This document shows positions 9,214 through 17,491 of a DNA stretch of 21,819 nucleotides, piece by piece (within the stretch, counting starts at the first letter, position 1; each line of letters opens with the position of its first letter). Location of the stretch: NCBI GenBank assembly GCA_001586965.3, contig LUCW03000182.1, positions 1 through 21,819 on the forward strand, read 5' to 3'. The position numbers and the translations under genes are program-made. The notes under the pieces were generated by a model that was given only the letters and a program-made list of their open reading frames with translations, did not search any database and had not been told where the DNA came from. This DNA is from Sphaeroforma sirkka (taxonomy: Eukaryota > Opisthokonta > Ichthyosporea > Ichthyophonida).

Positions 9214-9819
9214 TTAAGACTTTTTTTTAACGAGTTTAGCATGTTCATGTGCTGTCTTTGTAAAGATAACTATATCATCTAAATAGACTGATACGTTATA
9301 CGACAGGTCCGCAAATAGTTCCATCATAACTTGTTGGAAGAAAGAAGGTAACATGTGTAAGCCTTCAGGTGCACCTTTAAACTGGTACTTCTTACCTTGC
9401 CAAGTAAAGGAAAAGTATTTCCTATGAGGCTCATATATCTGTAGTTGATGGAATGCAGCTTTTAAGTCTATCTTGGAAAAGATAGTCGCACCCTCCATTT
9501 TGCGTAGTATCTCGCTTATCTTAGGTAAGGGAAAACTATGTTGCGGAATTAGTTTGTTGATTGGCGACAGGTCTAGTACTACTCTTGTTTTACTAAACGT
9601 TCTATCAAATTTATATTGATCGACCGCTAAGAGAGCTAAGTTAACTGGGGTTGCATCATAATTGATTTCAATTAGACCCTGTTTTAACCAATCTTCGATT
9701 TGGGTTTTGACAACGTCTTTGTGTCTCCAACTCACGTAGTTATGTGAAGGACACTTTAACTTAGAGAAGTCGACGTTTGTTAAGTCAAGTCTAACGTACC
9801 CATTAGAGAACTTAAACAT
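9214..9819 (-). CDS. Reverse transcriptase fingers and palm of the main element
   Basis: The 201-residue frame carries the Ty3/Gypsy reverse transcriptase core, which copies element RNA into DNA in the cytoplasmic particle. Visible motifs are KQGLIEI (about 46-52), RVVLDLSPINKLI (79-91), FPLPKISEIL (96-105), the first catalytic aspartate in FSKIDLKAAFHQ (D118), the FKGAPEGLHMLPSFFQQVM loop (147-165) and the catalytic YLDD box at 179-182. The thumb and connection continue downstream in element sense. The protease region precedes it. This is one piece of a pol region that is broken in this copy. Confidence 0.95.
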   Translation of the reverse strand: MFKFSNGYVRLDLTNVDFSKLKCPSHNYVSWRHKDVVKTQIEDWLKQGLIEINYDATPVNLALLAVDQYKFDRTFSKTRVVLDLSPINKLIPQHSFPLPKISEILRKMEGATIFSKIDLKAAFHQLQIYEPHRKYFSFTWQGKKYQFKGAPEGLHMLPSFFQQVMMELFADLSYNVSVYLDDIVIFTKTAHEHAKLVKKKS

Positions 9820-9826
9820 ACACCAG

Positions 9827-10345
9827 TCAAATCTTCCTGTTTTGTATAATTAAGTCCATAATTATATCGGTGAAGTGCGGAATCATATCCTTTGCTTCAC
9901 CTTCCGGAGGTTTAGGTATCTTTAACATATTATCATCTGACTGATCTTTATTCGGGTCTAGCCCATTAGGCAGACCAGTGAGTGTTATACCTAAACTGAG
10001 AAGATCAGTCATGCCTATAATTAAATCGTATTTCTAAGACATGTCAGTAACGATTAGGTGAGTCTTCACTTCTCTTCTATCTGACAATATTATGTGTGCA
10101 TAGTCAATGGCTTGTTCGCAAGTAGTAACTTTGCCATTTCCCAAGATTGAATCAGTTGTTTCGTTATGGACAGCCATATCTGTAGCGTAGGCTACTCGGC
10201 ATGAGATAGCAGAGACTTCAGCCCCTGGATCAAATAGTGCCATAACTTTTTCTCCATTTACGAAAACTGCTTGAAAGATACGTTCATCTCTTTTGGTATA
10301 GATTTTATTGAACATTTTCTCATAATCTTGCTCTAGTGCGCACAT
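9827..10345 (-). CDS. Aspartic protease region of the main element and linker to RT, in pieces
   Basis: The minus-strand reading begins QDYEKMFNKI and has the retropepsin active-site strand VMALFDPGAEVSAIS, with D-P-G-A in place of the commoner D-[ST]-G-A. The later I-I-G-M-T-D-L motif that closes the retropepsin fold is visible near 10000-10030, followed by a proline- and acid-rich linker towards RT. The protease would cut Gag and Pol during particle maturation. It follows the nucleocapsid directly and in the same phase. The older fossil at about 13690-13960 carries the same region. The domain is recognisable but broken here. Confidence 0.8.
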
Positions 10346-10354
10346 ATGGTACTG

Positions 10355-10762
10355 TCAGTGCTTAACTTGGTCGTCTGGTAAGTCCTTGCAATCCTCTTTG
10401 TGCCAACCGTTAGTACCCTTGCAAGTAGCACACTCTTTCATATAGTGTCCAAAATCTGGCTTGCCTGGTGCACACTTAACAGGGTCGTGTCTACCATTCC
10501 ACTTGCCATTACGTTTTGTGAGGTTGTAACCACACTTCTTGCAAGGCGCTCTCACCTTCTTATCACCTTTCGGTTCGGTAGAAGTAGAGCCAGTACCCCC
10601 TCCAGTAGTAGTGCGAGGCTTCTTAGTACTACGCGCAGTATTAGTCTCTACTGCGTTTCGCTTAGTGGGCTGGGTGTAGCTCGTGGTACTAAGTACTCTA
10701 GTAGAGGAATTGGTATGCTTGTGTACTATCTTCTCAAAGACAGACCAAGGCATAGATCGCAA
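10355..10762 (-). CDS. Gag nucleocapsid region with a variant zinc knuckle
   Basis: The 135-residue frame is basic and serine/threonine-rich up to residue ~70, then has a Cys/His cluster: C74-x2-C77, C97, H106, and C111-x2-C114-x6-H121-x3-C125. The last four make a C-x2-C-x6-H-x3-C knuckle, which differs from the retroviral C-x2-C-x4-H-x4-C. Such regions bind and package element RNA. The first codons are an internal part of gag, not a true start. The same CNGTDGWHADNC-type knuckle survives in the fossil at 13979-14170, so the spacing is a family trait. The protease follows directly and in the same phase. Confidence 0.82.
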   Translation of the reverse strand: MRSMPWSVFEKIVHKHTNSSTRVLSTTSYTQPTKRNAVETNTARSTKKPRTTTGGGTGSTSTEPKGDKKVRAPCKKCGYNLTKRNGKWNGRHDPVKCAPGKPDFGHYMKECATCKGTNGWHKEDCKDLPDDQVKH

Positions 10763-12090
10763 ATCACCATAGGCGATGATGTCATCATTGACTTTTTTTA
10801 AAGAGGTTAGCTCCCAGAGTCTCCATCATCTGACAAATTAATAAATATTCGCCAGTATCTTGTACTCTCATTAGTAGAGAAATCGACCTCAGCCTGCGCG
10901 TTACCTAGCTGCTTTTATAAAGCTTGGTTCTAAGTGTTCACGAGGCTCATGCTCAGTGCTACGGGCTGCTAGTGCCAAGATGGTGTCTATTTCCTTTCTC
11001 TTGTTATCGATTAGATAGCGAATGTTATCCGCTTTCCTATCGTCAAGGTCAGAGTCATTCAATAGACGGTCCTCAAGGACTTGCATACCAGAGCGTAATA
11101 GCCTGAGACGAGTATGTCTGGTTCTCACTTCCTCATCCTCAGGATTAGAGCGGGAACTCTCTAACGAGGTACTGGTGTAGCGATTGCCAAAATCGTGATT
11201 ACCAGGGTTAGTTGGCAAATGAGGGTCGATATTACGAGGATGGTAAGCCTCATCGAGTTCCATACGATCATATCCTCTGACAGGGTTAGGTTTGTCAAGA
11301 GGATGGTCGATGGTAGCATCAGAGCTAAAGAGATTAAATCTTGAATATTTTTCTCTCGCCAGTGGTAACTGGCTTAGTGGTAAACATACTGGCTGGTAAA
11401 CCAGTAGGTCTCGGGTTCGAAACCCGGCCCGATTTTTTTTCTTCTTCTTCGGTATAGGAAGAATATCAGCCAAGTGGGACACGATAGAGGGGTCCACAAC
11501 TGCTGCTGCCGCTAGCTCCTTCAAGAGCGCTTCAGTGCGGTTCAATTGGCGTCGAGATTGAGAGGATCCAACCACTCGTTGTCGAGTTATGGCGTCCTCA
11601 GCTTCGGCCCCAAGATTTGAGCTGAATGGAATGGCTTCTCCATCGATGGCGAAACCGAAATTTTCGGACAGGTCCAATACTTCCTTTTCACTCCGGATTT
11701 GTGCTGGAGTGTCCTTTAGATGTGGAGTTATAATGCCCCCGACATTCGTATCCACAAATTTTCCAGCCTTTCGACGTTTATCCCCAATATTTGACGGCAC
11801 GTGGTCAGGGGGGGCAAGCTAGGGTCCTGAGCTTCACTCCTAGGTGATACACGGACGCTGGCGAGCCTTTCCGCGGTAGTAGATACCTCTTCTTCCAAGG
11901 CTTTAGGATCCGACGAGTCATCCTCAGAATAATCCTCTGTACCAACCTCAGAATTTGCTTTCCCAACAGTATCCTCGGCAGGCTCAACTCCAGACAGGCT
12001 AGGTGTTTCCACAGGGACCTCAGGAACCTCGGCAGGCTTAGCAGGCTTAGAGCTAGCGGCTCCCTTGCCTTTAGAAGTACCCTTAGCCAT
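10763..12090 (-). CDS. gag: Gag N-terminal and middle region of the main element, in more than one frame
   Basis: The reading starts at an ATG at 12090, 80 bp inside the 5' LTR, with MAKGTSKGKGAASSKPAK: a lysine/alanine/proline-rich head followed by an acidic stretch (TEDYSEDDSSDPKALEEE). A second, longer open stretch (10901-11800, 299 codons) is hydrophilic and rich in Arg, Asp and Leu. It contains the translated image of the tRNA-like insertion at 11356-11440 (RAGFRTRDLL). Capsid-like helices cannot be recognised by eye. Position between LTR and nucleocapsid is the main reason for the Gag call. The region is broken in this copy. Confidence 0.7.
11356..11440 (+). repeat. tRNA-like (Pol III) insertion, SINE head or tRNA pseudogene
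   Basis: A perfect A box (TGGCTTAGTGG, 11370-11380) and B box (GGTTCGAAACC, 11414-11424) lie 33 bases apart and are followed by a Pol III stop signal of eight T at 11433-11440. The T arm (TCGGG/CCCGG around TTCGAAA), a 5-nt variable loop and an anticodon-like stem (ACTGG/CCAGT) can be drawn. However, the anticodon loop has 8 nt, the acceptor stem pairs poorly and the D-arm segment is partly doubled. It therefore looks like a tRNA-derived SINE head or tRNA pseudogene. TTTTTCT flanks it at 11348-11354 and 11436-11442, a possible target duplication. It lies opposite to the gag sense. Confidence 0.7.
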
Positions 12091-12170
12091 AGTATTTGCT
12101 GGATAGTAAATCGATATCAGACAGTCTAGAAGCAGTACACTACTGTAACTACTAAATAACTGAAAAAATA
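12091..12170 (-). other. Short leader between 5' LTR and gag; no canonical primer-binding site
   Basis: In element sense the 80-bp leader begins TATTTTTTCAGTTATT directly after the LTR end. A usual primer-binding site would start at or near TGG, the complement of tRNA CCA; none is visible in the first ~20 bases. A small CAGTA/TACTG hairpin lies about 25 bases in. The primer might be an internal tRNA part or the element's own RNA (Tf1-type self-priming), which cannot be decided by eye. Confidence 0.55.
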
Positions 12171-12764
12171 TGTAAACTTCGATGGAAATTACTAGGTTTC
12201 AAACTATATTAAACTAAAAATACAATTTAGTCAGTTAGGATTTAGCAGTGGTAGCTTGTGTAAGAATGATCGGGACTGCCTCTTGTTAAGAGCCTAAATA
12301 TCCTCGATCACACAGGGCGTACCTCTAGCTGTTCTTTATTGAATAATTTTCACTAGAAGTACTAAGTGTTCATGACCACTTGCCTAATTTGTAAATAGAC
12401 ATAATAACGTAAGTCACGTCAATACAATTAGCTGATATAAATAAAGTTCCATCTGAAGAAAAGTTAAAAAAAGAAAAGACTTATTGGATTTTGGAGATTG
12501 GCGGGAGGACCAAAATCTATAAGTAGTAGTTCGGAGATTATAAAATTTAGTTTATAATATCCTACATCTACTAATGTCTCAAATAGGTCCAAGTAGATGA
12601 GTCATACCAAATACTCAGGCTATTGGAGCCATCAAAGTGAATTTAGAACACTTTGGAAATATTGGAAAAGAGCTTGTACTAAATTATTTAAAATACAAAT
12701 AAAACCAATATATTATCTCAATTGATCTTGATATTTTAGACTGACCGGAGGCCGTATTTCTACA
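12171..12764 (-). repeat. 5' LTR of the main element (594 bp)
   Basis: The repeat matches 5420-6014 nearly base for base; differences seen by eye are one-base changes in homopolymer runs. It has the same TGTA...TACA ends, the element-sense AATAAA signal and the internal inverted repeats. In element sense it would carry the promoter. The AATG at 12765-12768 completes the flanking duplication. Confidence 0.97.
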
Positions 12765-12768
12765 AATG
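12765..12768. repeat. Right target-site duplication (AATG)
   Basis: It matches AATG at 5416-5419 on the other side of the main element, as expected from staggered cutting by the integrase. Confidence 0.75.
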
Positions 12769-12881
12769 CTACTACCAACTGGTTATGGGTAAACCGCCAA
12801 CCTCAAACCGACACACAGCCAGACACGACAGCTTCAATCGATGCTTCGAGTCTACACCAATCCGACTCTGTGCTATGATTG
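12769..12881 (+). other. Continuation of the sequence split by the main element
   Basis: This 113-bp segment lies between the main element and a solo LTR. It is C-rich like 5085-5419, and the plus-strand frame open to the left of the insertion is open through all of it. It is probably the far side of the same old reading frame, itself cut again by the solo LTR at 12882. Confidence 0.5.
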
Positions 12882-13475
12882 TGTAAATTTCGATGGAAAT
12901 TACTAGGTTTCAAACTATATTAAACTAAAATACAATTTAGTCAGTTAGGATTTAGCAGTGGTAGCTTGTGTAAGAATGATCGGGACTGCCTCTTGTTAAG
13001 AGCCTAAATATCCTCGATCACACAGGGCGTACCTCTAGCTGTTCTTTATTGAATAATTTTCACTAGAAGTACTAAGTGTTCATGACCACATGCCTAATTT
13101 GTAGATAGACACAATAGCGTAAGTCACGTTAATACATAAGCTGATACAAATAAAGTTCCATCTGAAGAAAAGTTAAAAAAAGAAAAAGATTTATTGGATT
13201 TTGGAGATTGGCGGGAGGACCAAAATCTATAAGTAGTAGTTCGGAGATTATAAAATTTAGTTTATAATATCCTACATCTACTAATGTCTCAAATAGGTCC
13301 AAGTAGATGAGTCATACCAAATACTCAGGCTATTGGAGCCATCAAAGTGAATTTAGAACACTTTGGAAATATTGGAAAAGAGCTTGTATTAAATTATTTA
13401 GAATACAAATAAAAACCAATGTATTATCTCAATTGATCTTGATATTTTAGACTGACCGGAGGCCGTATTTCTACA
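12882..13475 (-). repeat. Solo LTR of the same family (594 bp)
   Basis: The ends are TGTAAATTTCG and TATTTCTACA, with the same orientation as the main element's LTRs. It differs from them by roughly a dozen substitutions, clustered at about 13090-13150, so it is older. No internal element sequence adjoins it, which fits LTR-LTR recombination. Its flanks (GATTG on the left, AGGTT on the right) do not match, so the original duplication is lost or the ends come from different insertions. Confidence 0.9.
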
Positions 13476-13616
13476 AGGTTTGGTATGGTGTGGTCAAGTA
13501 GGGACCTTTATACATTTATTTTTACTATGTATTGACAAGGTTCACATATCTGTACCTATCTACAACCTTTTCTTGTAAAAACACATAAAATAATGCTTGT
13601 ACCTAAAATGCATCAT

Positions 13617-13671
13617 CGATCATTCTTGCACAAGTTACCACTGCTAAATCCCGACTAACTTTATTTGTCTG
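13617..13671 (+). repeat. Small LTR fragment of the same family
   Basis: About 50 bases (GATCATTCTTGCACAAGTTA onward to CTGCTAAATC) match the distal part of the LTR at about 1412-1465 in plus orientation, with a few changes. It is opposite in orientation to the neighbouring solo LTR and old gag-protease fossil. The LTR ends are not present. Confidence 0.7.
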
Positions 13672-13689
13672 AAAACTATTTCACTATAG

Positions 13690-14720
13690 TAGAACTCAGA
13701 ATATTTCTTGTGAGCTTTAGAAGCTAAAAAGATTGATAATACCTATAATTGAATTATATTTTTGACATATCAGTTACAAATGGGATTTGGCATATCTTCT
13801 ATCAGTTGACATGATGGGTACATGGTCAACAGCTTCAAACTTCATCACCCGGGTCAAACAGAGCCATAACTTTCCCACCAATAACACATACGCATTCAAA
13901 TGCTCGTTCGCCACTTTTGACAGATATTTTATTAAACGGTTTTTCATAGTCTTGTTCTAATACACACATGTAAAACTGTCAGTACCTTACTTGAACTTTT
14001 GAGATGTCCTTGCAGTTATCGGCGTGCCATCCATCGGTACCATTGCAATTAGAACACTCTTTGATAAAGTGTCGAAAGATTGGCTTGCACGGACCACCCT
14101 TTCTAGAGTTGTGCACACCATTCCACTTCGCTATTTCATCTAGTGAGGTTGCAACATATAAGTTTTTCATAGTCTTGTTCTATTGTACACCTGTAGAACC
14201 GTCAGTACTTTCCTTTGGCATACCCTTGCAGTTATCGGTCAGTGCGATTCATCGGTGCTATTGCAAGTAGAACGCTCTTTCATACAACGCCCAAGGATTG
14301 ACTTGCACATCACATTTCCTAGAGTCGTGCGTACAATTTCGCTGGCCATTTCATATAGTGAAGTTAGAACCAGACATCTTGCAAGGTGCACCCGCAGCTT
14401 CCTCTTCCTAATAGAATTTCGAATAGAAGAACGAGCACTACCCGCACGCAGTGGTAGTGCGAGGCTTATTAGTGATACGCAAAATTTTGGACCCACAATC
14501 GCGATACGCATAGCGGATACATTAGGTAATGCTCGTAGTACTTATTTACTCTGGTAGAAGTGTTGGCAGGTTTGTGAGCTAGTTTTTTTCAAACACAGAC
14601 CATGGCCTAAATCGCAGGTCACCGTAAGCAATGGTGTATCGATTACATTCTTAAAGAGGTTAGTCTCATAGTCGCCGTCACCTGGCATATCAAAGAATAT
14701 TCGCTAGTGAAGTACGACAT
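13690..14720 (-). mobile_element. Old gag-protease fossil of a related element
   Basis: The segment parallels about 10010-10860 of the main element in order and orientation: protease remnant, nucleocapsid knuckle region, then basic gag sequence and a short upstream stretch. Similarity is clearly lower than among the young copies, and no long reading survives, so this is an old, heavily broken relic. It contains a tandem duplication of the nucleocapsid segment (units about 13940-14162 and 14163-14388). No RT, integrase or paired LTR adjoins it. Confidence 0.85.
13940..14388 (-). repeat. 223-bp tandem duplication of the nucleocapsid segment within the fossil
   Basis: The 20-base word TTTTTCATAGTCTTGTTCTA occurs at 13940-13959 and again at 14163-14182. 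After each, the same order follows: gag-protease boundary, knuckle, basic stretch. The two units have diverged from each other throughout, so the duplication is old. The first unit keeps the CNGTDGWHADNC knuckle; the second has lost most of it. Confidence 0.8.
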
Positions 14721-15600
14721 CTATCGCACGGTTCATATGCGTCATATGAGCAAGTGTACTTTATGGTAGTTTCGTTAGCGAATGACTCGAAACTCGAGAA
14801 GTACACGATCACGCACATCTTCAAAAAAAAACAATACGTAACTGGTTACATTTCAAAGTAGAGTCTTTCAATTAGACTCGTGATCTTTCAGTATGGTTCG
14901 CCATTCATTAGGCTCGCAGAAGTATATGAAAGCATTCATTGTTTAAAATAAGCATACAATTCCCTAAGTTAATCGAACATTTCACTTTTAGTGACACTCA
15001 CGGCGATATTTTTTACACACTCTAAATCCCAAGCCGAGCACTCGCCTACGCCATTCATAGATTCCCAATAAAATTGTCGCTCTCGTTCTACTTAAGAGTA
15101 AGACCTATTCAGTACACGCTGCCTTACTCCAGCGTTTGCAAATGTACATATAACCTGTTTTCTTAGAGTTGCCGAGTTCTCGTATGGAAGACGATGCTCC
15201 ATTTCGATACAGCACATACGGCACACATACGTCTATCGCAACATACACCGTCGTTGTCTGCTTTGCAACTTAGATGTAGCGCAATTATCCCAGCGTATCG
15301 TGGCTGGCTGTGAAAGAAGTTTCTATAGCACCTCAGCTGTCATCTGTTGTCATCATGGCATCAGTTCTACATTCATTCGCTTTGAAAAGAATGTGATCAA
15401 ATTTGCACACACTTTTATATTAGAGTCGTACAACTGATAGAGTTATACAAACTACAAAAGTCATTCTAGATTCAATCCAGTGGGCTCCCTGCTGCTATTG
15501 AAACACTGCTAGTTGAGATGTTACTTTCTTATTCTCATCAAATTATTCTCATCAAACAGCAAATGTAGACGAATGAGAATTGGCACTGCATCAGTACATA
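14721..15600. other. No gene recognised; small tandem repeat
   Basis: This stretch is of mixed composition with no reading frame of note on either strand. A perfect 14-bp direct duplication (TTATTCTCATCAAA) lies at 15529-15542 and 15543-15556. I cannot assign the rest to any repeat family by eye; it may be old transposon sequence. Confidence 0.5.
15529..15556. repeat. Perfect 14-bp tandem duplication
   Basis: TTATTCTCATCAAA is repeated twice without a gap or mismatch, as replication slippage or a short insertion footprint would leave. Confidence 0.85.
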
Positions 15601-15629
15601 TCATTACTAAATTGATACAACTTGTCATT

Positions 15630-15890
15630 CTATTCGTCTCCCCACTCACATAACGCGTAGATGTTCTTCATATAGGTACTTGCTATCTGTGATTTCACAA
15701 GTAACAATAGTCCGGCAGCTAGTTCATCCATAGTTGAATTCACTTTATAAACATACATAGGAGGGATCATGAATATTACTAGCCCGGCTGTATCTGATGA
15801 CTGGCTTGGAGGCGGTCGATCGTTGCTGCAAAGTACTGTTGCGTTGCATTTGGCCACCGCCTCATCTAGGAGTGTATCAGAGTATCAAAT
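15630..15890 (-). pseudogene. Unidentified minus-strand coding-like fragment
   Basis: An open stretch of about 85 codons contains LLDEAVAKCNATVLCSND, PPPSQSSDTAGL and STMDELAAGLLLLVKSQIAS, with ordinary protein-like composition and a terminator near 15630. No family is recognised. It could be a 3' exon or a decayed gene. Similar coding-like pieces on the same strand lie upstream at 16526-16935, so both may be parts of one relic. There is no clear splice site at its upstream edge. Confidence 0.3.
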
Positions 15891-16525
15891 CCTTACGGAG
15901 CTCTTCGTCTTAAACATCTTTAATGAAATTGTTGAATAGCTTCTTGAACCGCTATTATAGACTTCGTTGTGCAGAAAAACCGTAAAATTTTGTTTTATAC
16001 TACTGTCTATATTGCGCCGTAGTACCGTCTCATATTTTGTCACGTATTTATTTCGTAATTTAAAGGAATGACCTCATTTTACTACTGTCACGAGCTCTTG
16101 CATTCGCAAGTCATTATACATACAGATACTTTCTTTCAGTGCGTGTATTACTGCACCTAACTATTTATTGGAAGTAGAAGCCTTCATACCCTTTCTATCA
16201 TAGAAAGAAGACCAAAGTTTTGCCTTTCTACCGTAGCCTGGTTGAATGATAACTGTACTTTGACAGCGATTCCGCTTAACCACAAGGATGGGATAGGTAG
16301 CTAATTAGAACTCTGGTACTTCACAGTCGTTGCACGTCTAGACAAAAGCTAATAGCAGCAGTGTCACGATGCGACCCTAGGATTGTTTGACCAGCCACGT
16401 GTTGTTGTATTGATAGATCTACGATAAAGTATTACAGTTCTATGCCGAAATAGAGGGCCGGATGCCAGACAAGAATATCAGGATAGTAATAGGCATTTAG
16501 TACTTATTTAATTTATTGTCCCTTC
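15891..16525. other. No intact gene; one short coding-like piece
   Basis: Nothing intact is seen. A minus-strand piece near 16165-16275 reads STVIIQPGYGRKAKLW and has protein-like composition, but is under 40 codons. A short inverted repeat (CTTTCTATcaTAGAAAG) lies near 16192-16208. Confidence 0.4.
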
Positions 16526-16935
16526 TCATCGGCTCAGGGGCGCACACCCAAACTTTTCAGATACTCCAATATCATAAAAAGGAATTTTGTTTTCACAAAA
16601 CTGGCTCATTTTCGAGTACACTTTTTCTATAGTCTTCAACAACATACCTGGCCGTACTATAATCACGCTCAGGCACATCGCCACTTTCGCGGGTGTGATT
16701 TGTGAAGGATGTATTACCGTGTTAATTGGTATGTCTTCATTTATAACCACGAACAATGTCTTCTTGACACTACAGTGGAATAGTTTTAGTGGTTGATATG
16801 ACTATTGTCCCGAATAGAGTTGCCTAATCGGTCGGTAGGTTTCGGCCGAGAAGTGCAGATACACTCTGTTGACCAGGGCCAGGACGGACACCACCAGAGG
16901 CTTTGGTAGCGCCATCTAGACAACCTTGTTTTACG
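16526..16935 (-). pseudogene. Unidentified minus-strand reading, about 130 codons, interrupted
   Basis: From an ATG in a G+C-richer patch near 16913 the minus strand reads MALPKPLVVSVLALVNRVYL, which looks like a hydrophobic N-terminal segment. The same phase continues, with an interruption, into a stretch containing VKKTLFVVINEDIPINTVIH, then MCLSVIIVRPGMLLKTIEKV and IGVSEKFGC. Composition and persistence of one phase suggest a once-coding sequence. I recognise no domain. It could be a host pseudogene, a small real exon set, or part of an old element. Confidence 0.35.
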
Positions 16936-17411
16936 TTTGAGAGGCATGGATATTAAAGTGTACGCGCAAATATAAATATGAAAGTCTGAGTGTATCGTGT
17001 GTTCCTAGAGTTATTTGTGAATTGATAGTTGATTTACAAGTTTATGAGGGTAGCGAGCGACAATACAGTAGCTAATATATTGTGAACATACATATTTTTC
17101 TGTTGATAAAACTATCTACAGAAACTGGTTTCTAGGGAAGGCTCTGCCTTCCAAGAGGGTTTTATGCTGACATAAAAAGACCAGTGAATGACCGGAGAAC
17201 CCATTCTTTTGTATTCGTCTAACAAGCACATAAATTTAAGTTTCGTTCGATAAATATGCATGCACTGCATACATAAAAATCTAGCCAGCGATTAATGTAG
17301 ATAATTGCATCTTCATTGTGGCAAGATGAGAGAGGTACAGCGTGGATATGTATACAATTATGAACACAGATTATAAATTTAGTCGTTTGTATTTTACTTT
17401 GAAGAATTGTA
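16936..17411. other. AT-rich intergenic stretch with two small hairpins
   Basis: No gene is seen. Two perfect small hairpins lie close together: GGAAGGC-TCT-GCCTTCC (17136-17152) and TTTTATG-CTGA-CATAAAA (about 17161-17178). They are downstream of the MAPEG gene's poly(A) signal, so they may fold in a read-through transcript, but no function is implied. Confidence 0.5.
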
Positions 17412-17417
17412 TTTATT
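17412..17417 (-). promoter_or_regulatory. Poly(A) signal of the MAPEG gene
   Basis: TTTATT on the plus strand is AATAAA on the minus strand, about 75 bases after the stop codon of the last exon. Distance and exact hexamer suit a 3' end signal. Confidence 0.65.
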
Positions 17418-17491
17418 CGAGGTCAACTGTATTCGACCTATTTGGTCCATGTCACGACTCATGCTAGTCACTTTGACTCCAAGCATAGTAT

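Larger units (their letters stand above)
5420..12764 (-). mobile_element. Ty3/Gypsy-type LTR retrotransposon, nearly complete, young, broken (main copy)
   Basis: This 7.35-kb minus-strand element has, in transcription order, a 5' LTR (12171-12764), gag, nucleocapsid, protease, reverse transcriptase, RNase H plus a Dam-methylase-like domain, integrase, a polypurine tract and a 3' LTR (5420-6014). RNase H before integrase is the Ty3/Gypsy order. The LTRs differ by eye only in a few one-base homopolymer lengths, so the insertion is recent. AATG flanks both ends. The open reading is split into about six pieces, so roughly five breaks are present, some of which might be normal family recoding. No envelope-like gene is visible. 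The bases after the 5' LTR do not begin with the TGG of a usual tRNA primer site. Confidence 0.95.

Noticed and set aside
10400-10801. 133-codon plus-strand frame opposite the nucleocapsid
   Set aside because: Shadow of the minus-strand gag reading, which has zinc-knuckle residues; the plus reading has no domain.
11356-11432. A working tRNA gene
   Set aside because: A and B boxes are perfect, but the anticodon loop has 8 nt, the acceptor stem pairs poorly and the D-arm part is doubled. A SINE head or tRNA pseudogene is more likely.
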